Shown here in pieces: positions 1 through 5,620 of a stretch of DNA of 5,721 nt (its first letter is position 1; every line of letters begins with the position of its first letter). The notes under the pieces are model-generated. The model saw only the letters and a program-made list of their open reading frames with translations. It was not told the DNA's origin and did not search any database. Location of the stretch: positions 1 through 5,721 of the forward strand of contig CAMORF010000162.1 of the NCBI GenBank assembly GCA_946623485.1. Reading direction: 5' to 3'. The DNA comes from an uncultured Clostridia bacterium. Lineage in GTDB: Bacteria > Bacillota > Clostridia > Lachnospirales > Lachnospiraceae. Position numbers and translations under genes: made by a program.

Positions 1-51
1 TCTCGAATGAAAATCCTGCGCAATCTGCACAATTTATTTTGTAACAGCTCC

Positions 52-666
52 TTAAACACCCGGCTCATAGGCAAGTGCGAAAATCTCTTCCGGCACGCTG
101 AAGCTTCCGCCGGAATACTCCGTCCGGTATACCGAGCAGTTTCCGATATATTTCGACCAGTACGCGCCTCCCGCATCCGGTGTCAGGACCTCCAACGCGC
201 CTTTCATGGAAATCGCGTGAAGGGAGATGAGCACGTTCTGGCAGGGCTCCTCTTTGATGTCGTCGAGGAAACCGGCAAGGCGCTGCTTCACCTGATCCAG
301 GCTCTCCATCCCCGCGGGTGCAGGTTGATGCACAAAGTCTGAAAAAAACCGGATAATCTCCTTCGGCGGGTTTTCCAGGCTGATCCCCTCATAAGGCCCG
401 TAATCCATCTCAAGGAGGCGGTCATCCAGGAAAATCCCGGGACATCCTTCCTGGGTACATTCCCCGACGATCTGCGCGGTCCGGACACTTCGAACAAGGG
501 GGCTCGACCAGATCCGGTCAAAATGAATCCCCTGTGCCCGGAAAAAAACTCCCGCCTTCCGGGACTGCTCCTCTCCCGTCTCATTCAAAGGTTCATCGCT
601 CCTGCCCTGCAGAAGCTTTTGCCGGTTTTTTGCCGTCTGTGCGTGCCTGATCAGATAGATATTCAT
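52..666 (-). CDS. Histidine phosphatase family protein (phosphoglycerate mutase-like)
   Basis: The 204-residue product is a cytoplasmic phosphatase of the histidine phosphatase superfamily. The N-terminal signature LIRHAQT supplies Arg7 and the nucleophile His8, which is phosphorylated during catalysis. SSPLVRSVRTA (Arg59) gives the second phosphate-binding arginine, LLEMDYGPYEG (Glu86) the likely proton donor, and SLHAIS (His150) the second active-site histidine. The usual form of that last motif is SHG, so Ala151 is a small departure. Length is typical for the single-domain branch. Substrate cannot be read from sequence; relatives act on sugar phosphates, cobalamin or nucleotide intermediates. 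I chose the ATG at 666 because the conserved motif starts five residues later and AGGGA (672-676) and AAAGGAG (681-687) lie upstream. The ATG at 717 would add 17 unconserved residues and has no ribosome binding site. The gene is transcribed divergently from the small-protein/sigma operon. No clear terminator is visible in 1-51. Confidence 0.9.
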   Translation of the reverse strand: MNIYLIRHAQTAKNRQKLLQGRSDEPLNETGEEQSRKAGVFFRAQGIHFDRIWSSPLVRSVRTAQIVGECTQEGCPGIFLDDRLLEMDYGPYEGISLENPPKEIIRFFSDFVHQPAPAGMESLDQVKQRLAGFLDDIKEEPCQNVLISLHAISMKGALEVLTPDAGGAYWSKYIGNCSVYRTEYSGGSFSVPEEIFALAYEPGV

Positions 667-747
667 TGATATCCCTATTGCTCCTTTCCCTGCGTAAAAA
701 ACAACTCCCCCGTCCATGAACCGGCCAGAAGGATTGTTATTCGCATT

Positions 748-756
748 AGTATATCA
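748..756 (-). promoter_or_regulatory. Candidate extended -10 promoter for the histidine phosphatase gene
   Basis: Read on the minus strand, the sequence is TGATATACT: a TATACT -10 box (five of six matches to TATAAT) preceded by the TG of an extended -10. The -35 region 17 bases upstream is poor, as extended -10 promoters tolerate. Transcription would start near 741 and give a leader of about 75 bases before the ATG at 666. Assigned by eye only. Confidence 0.4.
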
Positions 757-760
757 CATT

Positions 761-774
761 ACAGGGAATCCTGT
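761..774. promoter_or_regulatory. Small palindrome between divergent promoters (possible operator)
   Basis: ACAGG-GAAT-CCTGT is a perfect 5-bp inverted repeat with a 4-base spacer. It sits between the minus-strand -10 box (748-753) and the plus-strand -35 box (783-788), where a bound dimer could affect both promoters. The arms are short enough to occur by chance, so a regulatory role is inference from position. Confidence 0.25.
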
Positions 775-782
775 GTTTTTAC

Positions 783-812
783 TTGACCAATCTTTCCTGT
801 TTGCGGTATTCT
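783..812 (+). promoter_or_regulatory. Candidate sigma-A-type promoter for the small-protein/sigma factor operon
   Basis: TTGACC (783-788; five of six matches to TTGACA) is followed after 18 bases by TATTCT (807-812; four of six matches to TATAAT). It is the best promoter-like pair on the plus strand of this intergenic region. It would begin a transcript near 819, leaving about 155 bases of untranslated leader before the ATG at 975. A housekeeping-type promoter does not exclude self-regulation by the downstream sigma factor from another site. Confidence 0.45.
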
Positions 813-840
813 TATATTGGTTATTCAGCAGATGTACACC

Positions 841-854
841 TTTTCTTAAGAAAA
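841..854. repeat. Perfect 14-bp palindrome in the operon leader
   Basis: TTTTCTTAAGAAAA is fully self-complementary and lies about 20 bases downstream of the predicted transcription start. It has no loop, so as RNA it would fold poorly, which favours a DNA operator or chance in an AT-rich stretch. No protein family can be assigned to it. Confidence 0.35.
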
Positions 855-894
855 TATGTGTTCCGTTTCTTTTTTTCTTAGCCATGCATGCCGG

Positions 895-950
895 CTGTCT
901 CGTATTACTGTGTAAAGAATGAGACAGTAACTGCCGCCAGAAAGCGGCAG
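895..950 (+). promoter_or_regulatory. Structured 5' leader: two consecutive stem-loops upstream of the small-protein gene
   Basis: CTGTCTC (895-901) pairs perfectly with GAGACAG (921-927) around a 19-base loop. Three bases later CTGCCGC (931-937) pairs with GCGGCAG (944-950) around the loop CAGAAA. The second stem ends 11 bases before the AAAGGA ribosome binding site (962-967) of the gene starting at 975. Neither stem is followed by a run of T, so they do not look like terminators. A role in translation, RNA stability or RNA processing is possible. No known riboswitch class was recognised. Confidence 0.4.
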
Positions 951-974
951 AGGACTTATGGAAAGGATATCATT

Positions 975-1187
975 ATGACAGAACAGGTATTAAGGACACT
1001 TTTTGATTTTCAAAAGTTTGCGCGGAATCAGAAGCTGGATGCCATGCTTGAGGAAACGCGTTCTCATTTCTCCCAGTCACTCAGCGAGGATGAGCTCGCG
1101 TATGTCAACGCGGCAGGTGTTCCCGAGATGATGAGATACAGCAGCCGGGAACAGGATGATAAGGATAACCAATGGAATCAATATTAA
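975..1187 (+). CDS. Small 70-residue protein of unknown function encoded with an ECF-type sigma factor
   Basis: I do not recognise a named family. The product is soluble, with no signal peptide or membrane segment. Residues 1-30 look helical (LRTLFDFQKFARNQKLDAML). An acidic LSEDELAYVNAAG segment follows at 36-48, and the tail is polar and charged, rich in D, Q, N and E. The segment at 36-48 resembles the end of Nif11-type peptide leaders (L-S-D/E-x-E-L-x-x-V-x-x-G), but no Gly-Gly cleavage site or modification enzyme is nearby. The ATG at 975 has AAAGGA at 962-967 with a 7-base spacer; starting at 888 would add residues with no ribosome binding site. The stop lies 16 bases inside the sigma factor gene, so the two are very likely translated in a coupled way. 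A partner or regulator of the sigma factor is the simplest guess, unproven. Confidence 0.75.
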   Translation: MTEQVLRTLFDFQKFARNQKLDAMLEETRSHFSQSLSEDELAYVNAAGVPEMMRYSSREQDDKDNQWNQY

Positions 1188-1654
1188 CCTATGAACAGGT
1201 ATACCAGGATTACAGCAGGAAGGTCATGGGCTATATCCGCCCCAGGATCAATAACCCGGCAGACGCGGAAGACCTGCACTCTGCCGTGTTCACGAAGGTG
1301 TATGAAAAGTTCTCCACCTTTGACCAGACCAAAGCCTCCATCTCCACGTGGGTGTATACCATTGCCAGGAATACACTGATCGATTTTTTCCGGACCAATA
1401 AGATCCATGATGAGCTCGGTGAAGAGGATATCGTGGAGGAAGATGCTTTTCAGGGGATCTTCAACGAGGAGACGCTGGATGAACTTGCTGAGGCGTTAAA
1501 GAAGCTGCCTGAGCGGGAGCGGGAGATCATCCTTCTCCACTACTATTATAACAAACAGCTGAAGGAGATCGCGCTGAAGCTGCATATGTCCTACAGCAAT
1601 TGTAAGCTGGTCCACAACAAAGCATTGATGAAGCTGCGGCAGTATCTGAGCTGA
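1172..1654 (+). CDS. ECF-type sigma-70 family RNA polymerase sigma factor
   Basis: The 160-residue protein has the two-domain build of extracytoplasmic-function sigma factors, which direct RNA polymerase to a small set of promoters. Region 2 spans about 6-77 and contains DAEDLHSAVFTKVYEKF and STWVYTIARNTLIDFFR, the core-binding and -10 recognition helices. An acidic linker (about 78-104) follows. Region 4 (about 105-158) has LPEREREIILLHYYYNKQL and a helix-turn-helix at 130-152 for -35 contact. There is no region 1.1 or 3 and no C-terminal extension. The ATG at 1172 is preceded by AAGGA (1161-1165, 6-base spacer), which lies inside the upstream 70-residue gene; the two genes overlap by 16 bases. 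No membrane anti-sigma factor gene is next to it, unlike many ECF systems: the only plus-strand companion is the small protein. The regulon cannot be predicted. Confidence 0.92.
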   Translation: MESILTYEQVYQDYSRKVMGYIRPRINNPADAEDLHSAVFTKVYEKFSTFDQTKASISTWVYTIARNTLIDFFRTNKIHDELGEEDIVEEDAFQGIFNEETLDELAEALKKLPEREREIILLHYYYNKQLKEIALKLHMSYSNCKLVHNKALMKLRQYLS

Positions 1655-1674
1655 TACGCCGCAGCTTCTTCTCT
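1631..1674 (+). terminator. Hairpin overlapping the sigma factor stop codon, possible terminator
   Basis: AAGCTGCGGC (1631-1640) pairs with GCCGCAGCTT (1658-1667). After one bulged A, GTATC (1642-1646) pairs with GATAC (1653-1657), closing a six-base loop, TGAGCT. This makes a 15-bp stem that covers the last codons and the TGA (1652-1654) of the sigma gene. The following CTTCTCTTG is pyrimidine-rich but not a clean T run, so termination may be weak; RNA stabilisation is the alternative. Confidence 0.55.
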
Positions 1675-1701
1675 TGAAACACATCGAACCTGTCTTAGTT
1701 C

Positions 1702-1742
1702 GGATCTGTCGCAAAATAACTTGTACATCCTGCGACAGATCC
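1702..1742. terminator. Perfect 12-bp inverted repeat between convergent operons, possible bidirectional terminator
   Basis: GGATCTGTCGCA (1702-1713) and TGCGACAGATCC (1731-1742) are exact reverse complements around a 17-base spacer that itself holds TGTACA. The right arm touches the metA stop codon (1743-1745). There is no T run on the minus-strand side and only TTAT on the plus-strand side, so it lacks half of a textbook intrinsic terminator. It lies between two operons converging on it, which supports a transcription-end role. A repeated intergenic palindrome is an alternative. Confidence 0.5.
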
Positions 1743-2681
1743 TTATCTCAGATTTTCGTAAGTATACACCCTGGTTCCCAGGGAATAGGGCGTCAGCTGA
1801 TAGCAGTAATAATTGATAAAATTAGTGTACAAGGTGTTGGCGTGCGCCCGCCAGACCAGGCGCGGCACATTATCCGCGTCATCATCCGGATAATAATTTT
1901 TCGGCATCTGGATCGAGATCCCCTTTTCAATGTCCCGGCGGTATTCATTTGCCAGGGTAAGCCGGTCATATTCCGGATGCCCCATCACATAGATCCTGCG
2001 CCCATTTCTCGACATAACCAGAAAAACCCCTGCTTCCCTGGACTCCGCGAGGATGATCAGATCATCACATCGGAGGATATCTTCCTTCCTGACCTCGGTC
2101 CAGCGGCTGCTTGGCGCGTAGAAGGTATCGTCAAACCCCCGGATCAGCGGGATCTTCCGGTTCATGACCTTTGTGCGGTACAGTCCGAACAGCTTGTAGC
2201 CCAGTTCTCGCTTCCGGATTCCATAGCGATGGTACATGGCCGCCTGCGCCCCCCAGCACAGATGCATGGTAGAGGTGACATGGTCGTCCGCCCAATCAAA
2301 GATCCGGCACAGCTCCTCCCAGTAATCCACCTGCTCAAACTCCAGCTGTTCCACGGGCGCGCCGGTGATAATCATCCCATCATAATCATTGTTCCGGATC
2401 TGATCAAATGTCTGATAGAACTGATTCAGATGATTCGCGGGAGTATTCTTCGCTTCATGCGTACTCACACACATAAAGGTAATGTTCAGCTGCAGCGGTG
2501 TATTGGAAAGAGACCGCAAAAGCTGCAGTTCTGTATCCTCCTTCAGCGGCATGAGATTCAGGATCAGGATTTCCAGCGGCCGGATCTCCTGCACATCCGC
2601 CTGGTCCTCACGCATCACAAAGATATTTTCCCTGTCAAGAATCTCTCTTGCCGGTAAGTCATTCTGAATCCGAATTGGCAT
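1743..2681 (-). CDS. metA: Homoserine O-acyltransferase MetA, predicted acetyl-CoA-specific
   Basis: The enzyme activates L-homoserine by O-acylation in the cytoplasm, the first committed step of methionine synthesis. The 312 residues align essentially without gaps from the start to the E. coli enzyme as I recall it (MPIR, QEIRPL, LNLMP, LLSN, NTPA.HLN.FY, TGAP, DHVTST, RGFDD, GHPEYD, NYYP). The triad is visible: Cys142 in HLCWGAQAA, His235 and Glu237 in MGHPEYD. Residue 111 (TGAPVEQLEF) is Glu; published work on this family ties Glu111 to acetyl-CoA and Gly111 to succinyl-CoA, so O-acetylhomoserine is the expected product. Databases often name such proteins succinyltransferase. GGAAG (2690-2694) with an 8-base spacer sets the start at 2681, and this site lies within ligA, whose end overlaps by 23 bases. 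No SAM-responsive leader is seen upstream. Acetyl specificity rests on one residue. Confidence 0.95.
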   Translation of the reverse strand: MPIRIQNDLPAREILDRENIFVMREDQADVQEIRPLEILILNLMPLKEDTELQLLRSLSNTPLQLNITFMCVSTHEAKNTPANHLNQFYQTFDQIRNNDYDGMIITGAPVEQLEFEQVDYWEELCRIFDWADDHVTSTMHLCWGAQAAMYHRYGIRKRELGYKLFGLYRTKVMNRKIPLIRGFDDTFYAPSSRWTEVRKEDILRCDDLIILAESREAGVFLVMSRNGRRIYVMGHPEYDRLTLANEYRRDIEKGISIQMPKNYYPDDDADNVPRLVWRAHANTLYTNFINYYCYQLTPYSLGTRVYTYENLR

Positions 2682-4701
2682 CTTTCGTACTTCCTTTCCT
2701 CTGATTACTGCCCGCGTCCTCCAGCATCGCGAGCAGCTGTTCTTCTGTTATGATGGGGATTCCAAGCTTCTTCGCCGTCTGGTTCTTCCCGGACCCGGAG
2801 GTGATGTCGTTGTTCACCAGGTAGTCCGTTTTCCGGGAAACAGAGCCTGTCACCTTTCCGCCTGCCTGCTCGATCGCTTCCTGAGCCTGGCGCCGGTTCT
2901 GGAAATGATGGACGGCACCCGTAATGACAAATGTCTTCCCTGATACCGGATTCTCTCCCGATTCCCCTTCTTCCCCGATCTGCCCGGTCCCGGGATCCGG
3001 GGCGATCCGGATTTCCCGCAGCAGGTCATCGAGCATAGCATTGTTTTTGTCTTCGGAAAACCAAAGAGCAAGCGCTTTCGCCATAACCGGCCCGACGCCG
3101 TCTATCCTGCCAAATTCTGCTTCCCCCGCATGGCGCACGCGCTCCATCTCACCACCGAAAAACCGGCTGATCACCTTTGCGTTTGCCACGCCGATGTTCG
3201 GAATTCCCAGGGCAAACAATACCCTGGGGAGCGTCGTGTCCCTTGCCCGTTCGATGCTTTCCGAAAGGTTTTCCATGCTCTTTTTGCCGAACCCTTCCAT
3301 GGAGATGATCTCCTCCTGCCGCCTTTCCAGACGGAATAGGTCCGCGAAAGAATGGATCAGCCCCCTTCCGATGAATTTCTCAAGGGTCATCTCTGACAAC
3401 CCCTCAATGTTCATGGCATCCCGGGAAACAAACTGTGCAAAGGAGTGGATCTGTTTTGCAGGGCAGTCCGGATTCTCACAAACAAGTGTCTCCGCATCCT
3501 GGGCCTGATGAATGACTGCAACGCCTCCACAGGCAGGGCATCGGTCGGGAATCCGCGCCGTGCCGGACTGTGTCAGGTTTTTCGCGATCTGCGGAATGAT
3601 CATGTTCGCTTTATAGACGCTGATCTCATCTCCGATCCCAAGCTTTAGCGCACGCACAATGCTGACATTGTGCACGCTTGCCCTGCTTACAGTCGTACCC
3701 TCCAGCTCCACCGGCTCAAAAACGGCAACCGGATTAATCAGCCCTGTCCTGGACGGACTCCACTCAATCTCCAGCAGATGAGTAGCAGCCTGCTCATCCT
3801 CCCACTTGAAAGCCATTGCATTTCTTGGAGACTTTGCCGTATTGCCAAGGGACTCCCCGTAGGAGATATCGTCATACAACGCCACCAGGCCGTCTGACGG
3901 AATCTCAAAGGTTTTGACCTTTTCTTCAAAATAAGAGAAAACCTCGTCCAGGTTCCCGGAATCCGCAATCCGGTGCTCCACCACCTCAAATCCCTGCTCC
4001 TGTAAAAAGGAGAACTGATTCAGCCGCGAATTCCCGAACTCCACGCCATCTGCCTTGACCAGGGAAAATGCGTAAAACCTGACATTCCTGGCAGCCGTAA
4101 TCTCACTGTTGAGCTGTCGCACCGACCCGCTGCAAAGGTTCCGGGGATTCTTATACTGCGCCGCGTTCTCTCCAAGGGAGTCATTGATCTTCGCAAAGTC
4201 AGGATAAGTAATCACCGCCTCCCCGCGCAGGATCAGTTCCCCTTTCCAGGAAATCCTGAGGGGAATATTCCTGAAGGTCCTTGCATTCGCGGTGATCACA
4301 TCCCCCGTCACTCCATTGCCCCTGGTCACTGCCTTCTCCAGGGTGCCCTGGCGGTAGGTTAATACAACCGTCAGCCCGTCGAGTTTCCAGGAGACCAATG
4401 TTTTATGGCTGCCGATAAATGCACGCAGCTGCTCCCTGTCCTTCGTTTTGGCCAGTGACAGCATCGGCCTGTCGTGCGTCTCCTTCGGCAGTTCATCCAC
4501 TGCCTCATATCCCACCTTCTGCGTCGGGCTTGCGGAGAGTATGATCCCGGTCTCCTGTTCCAGCTGTTCCAGCTCATCATACAGCGCGTCAAATTCGAGA
4601 TTGCTCATGATCTCCCGATTTTCCACGTAGTATGCCCGGCTTGCCTCATCCAGGATCCCGATGAGCTCCTTCATGCGCGCAATCCTGTTATCCTGTGCCA
4701 T
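2659..4701 (-). CDS. ligA: NAD-dependent DNA ligase LigA
   Basis: LigA seals nicks in duplex DNA during replication and repair, using NAD+ to adenylate itself. Counting from the ATG at 4701 the protein has 680 residues, near the usual 670. Domain Ia holds YYVENREIMSNLEFDALYDEL (24-44). The adenylation motif WKLDG has the AMP-accepting lysine at 106. RGE is at 159-161, PSDG around 268-271 and FKW at 298-300. The OB fold carries EGTTVSRASVHN, and a zinc finger has Cys388, 391, 408 and 413. Helix-hairpin-helix repeats (about 457-547) and a BRCT domain (586-661, GKTFVITGAVHHF) follow. All core parts are intact. NPRNLCSGS replaces the usual NPRNAAAGS, as I recall for Lachnospiraceae. An in-frame ATG at 4740 would add 13 residues, but only 4701 has AGGAG at proper spacing. 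The 3' end overlaps metA by 23 bases in another frame, implying co-translation. Confidence 0.97.
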   Translation of the reverse strand: MAQDNRIARMKELIGILDEASRAYYVENREIMSNLEFDALYDELEQLEQETGIILSASPTQKVGYEAVDELPKETHDRPMLSLAKTKDREQLRAFIGSHKTLVSWKLDGLTVVLTYRQGTLEKAVTRGNGVTGDVITANARTFRNIPLRISWKGELILRGEAVITYPDFAKINDSLGENAAQYKNPRNLCSGSVRQLNSEITAARNVRFYAFSLVKADGVEFGNSRLNQFSFLQEQGFEVVEHRIADSGNLDEVFSYFEEKVKTFEIPSDGLVALYDDISYGESLGNTAKSPRNAMAFKWEDEQAATHLLEIEWSPSRTGLINPVAVFEPVELEGTTVSRASVHNVSIVRALKLGIGDEISVYKANMIIPQIAKNLTQSGTARIPDRCPACGGVAVIHQAQDAETLVCENPDCPAKQIHSFAQFVSRDAMNIEGLSEMTLEKFIGRGLIHSFADLFRLERRQEEIISMEGFGKKSMENLSESIERARDTTLPRVLFALGIPNIGVANAKVISRFFGGEMERVRHAGEAEFGRIDGVGPVMAKALALWFSEDKNNAMLDDLLREIRIAPDPGTGQIGEEGESGENPVSGKTFVITGAVHHFQNRRQAQEAIEQAGGKVTGSVSRKTDYLVNNDITSGSGKNQTAKKLGIPIITEEQLLAMLEDAGSNQRKGSTKDANSDSE

Positions 4702-4714
4702 ATCTCCTTCTCCT
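4702..4714 (-). promoter_or_regulatory. Ribosome binding site that fixes the ligA start
   Basis: On the minus strand the bases before the ATG at 4701 read AGGAGAAGGAGAT. The distal AGGAG (4710-4714) has an ideal 8-base spacer; the proximal AAGGAG is only 2 bases from the ATG and too close to work. The in-frame upstream ATGs at 4722, 4734 and 4740 have no comparable site. Confidence 0.8.
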
Positions 4715-4918
4715 GCATCCATAGATGATACCATCTTCACGAACGATTCTAATTGCCGTTACTCTTCCATGTTTATGCGTTAGAATTGAGTTTACAGGCA
4801 GTTAAAATGCGATCGAGCAAGCAGACCGTCTCATTCATGATCATCGGATCAAAAGTGCCTTTTGTTTCATTATGATGGAAGGATCACACTACGGAACGCT
4901 CCGTTGCTTCACGGTTCC
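4715..4918 (-). other. Intergenic region between rluF and ligA
   Basis: This gap likely holds the end of the rluF message and the ligA promoter. Directly after the rluF stop, GGAACCGT (minus strand, 4911-4918) can pair with ACG and GTTCC (4893-4904), leaving a 4-base bulge; an alternative small hairpin pairs ACGGA (4891-4895) with TCCGT (4900-4904). Neither has a T run. A possible -10 box, CATAAT on the minus strand (4869-4874), has no good -35 partner, so no promoter is assigned. No SAM riboswitch or T-box motif was recognised. A short open minus-strand stretch (4773-4886) is discussed as a finding and not called as a gene. Confidence 0.4.
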
Positions 4919-5614
4919 TTACAATTGCTCTTTCAGGCTCCGGATCTCTTCCTGTGTCAGAGGCCGGTACGCGCCTTCCGGAAGGTCTCCCAGAAGGATG
5001 TTCATCACACGGATTCTTTTCAATGCGGTCACCTGATACCCCAGCGCTTCGCACATCCGCCTGATCTGACGGTTCATCCCTTCTGTCAGGATCACCCGGA
5101 AGCAATCCTTTGCGATCCTGCGCACCTTGCAGGGCCGCGTCGTCCTTTGAAGCTCATCCAGGTACACGCCCTTCCGCAACCTTGCGAGAAATTCCTCAGT
5201 CACCGGGAGATCCACCCTCACCTCATATTCTTTCTCATGGAAGGAGCGCGCTTTCTGAATCAGGTTTGACACATCGCCATTGTTTGTCATCAGGATCAGG
5301 CCCTCGGACTCCTTGTCCAGCCGGCCGACCGCAAATACCCGGTTTGTCTTTGGCACAAGATCCTCCAGAATCCTGTCCCCCCTGGATCTGTCTGTCGTGA
5401 CAACCACGCCCCGCGGCTTATTCACCGCAAGGAAGATCTCCCTGGCTCTCCCTGCGACCCGTTTCCCGTCCGCTTCCACCAGGTCTTGTTCCGTTACCTC
5501 CTGTCCGAGGGATGCATGATGCCCGTTCACTGTAATCCTGCCCTGTGCAATCATCCGGTCCGCCTCCCGCCGGGAGCACACACCATGAGAGCTCAGATAT
5601 TTGTTCAATCTCAT
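4919..5614 (-). CDS. rluF: 23S rRNA pseudouridine synthase, RluF type (RsuA/RluB/E/F family)
   Basis: This 231-residue enzyme converts a uridine of rRNA to pseudouridine. Residues 1-48 are an S4 RNA-binding domain (MRLNKYLSSHGVCSRREADRM, then ITVNG). The catalytic domain follows, with NKPRGVVVTT (65-74) and the catalytic aspartate Asp100 in GRLDKESEGL. The C-terminal signature GMNRQIRRMCEALGYQVTALKRIRVMN (179-205) matches E. coli RluF (GLNRQIRRMCEHFGYEV, then RIMNV) more closely than RluB, RluE or RsuA as I recall them, so U2604 of 23S rRNA (E. coli numbering) is the probable target. The long basic tail of E. coli RluF is absent. Family assignment is firm; the exact uridine is inferred. The start at 5614 is the natural S4-domain start, with AGGAAG (5625-5630) 10 bases upstream inside a tandem repeat. 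The minus-strand frame stays open upstream to the window edge, so a longer form is not strictly excluded. Confidence 0.93.
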   Translation of the reverse strand: MRLNKYLSSHGVCSRREADRMIAQGRITVNGHHASLGQEVTEQDLVEADGKRVAGRAREIFLAVNKPRGVVVTTDRSRGDRILEDLVPKTNRVFAVGRLDKESEGLILMTNNGDVSNLIQKARSFHEKEYEVRVDLPVTEEFLARLRKGVYLDELQRTTRPCKVRRIAKDCFRVILTEGMNRQIRRMCEALGYQVTALKRIRVMNILLGDLPEGAYRPLTQEEIRSLKEQL

Positions 5615-5620
5615 TGAATC

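Noticed and set aside
1..51. A terminator after the histidine phosphatase gene
   Set aside because: Only a weak interrupted pairing around 24-46 exists with no T run on the minus strand, too poor to call, and the region is cut by the window edge.
716..922. A 68-residue hydrophobic plus-strand reading frame in the phosphatase/sigma intergenic region
   Set aside because: It has no ribosome binding site, spans the predicted promoters and the leader palindrome, and its hydrophobicity follows from T-rich non-coding sequence.
1674..2657. A 327-residue plus-strand open frame opposite metA
   Set aside because: It is the antisense shadow of metA, which shows full family conservation and catalytic residues on the minus strand.
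2924..3508. A 194-residue plus-strand open frame opposite ligA
   Set aside because: It is antisense to the helix-hairpin-helix and BRCT regions of LigA, and its composition (Ser, Pro, Ile rich) is that of a reverse-complement frame.
4741..4918. A SAM riboswitch or T-box upstream of the ligA-metA genes
   Set aside because: No conserved core motifs of either class were found on the minus strand, although a methionine gene made it worth looking.
4862..5269. A 135-residue plus-strand open frame opposite rluF
   Set aside because: It is antisense to a conserved pseudouridine synthase, with no ribosome binding site or recognisable domain.
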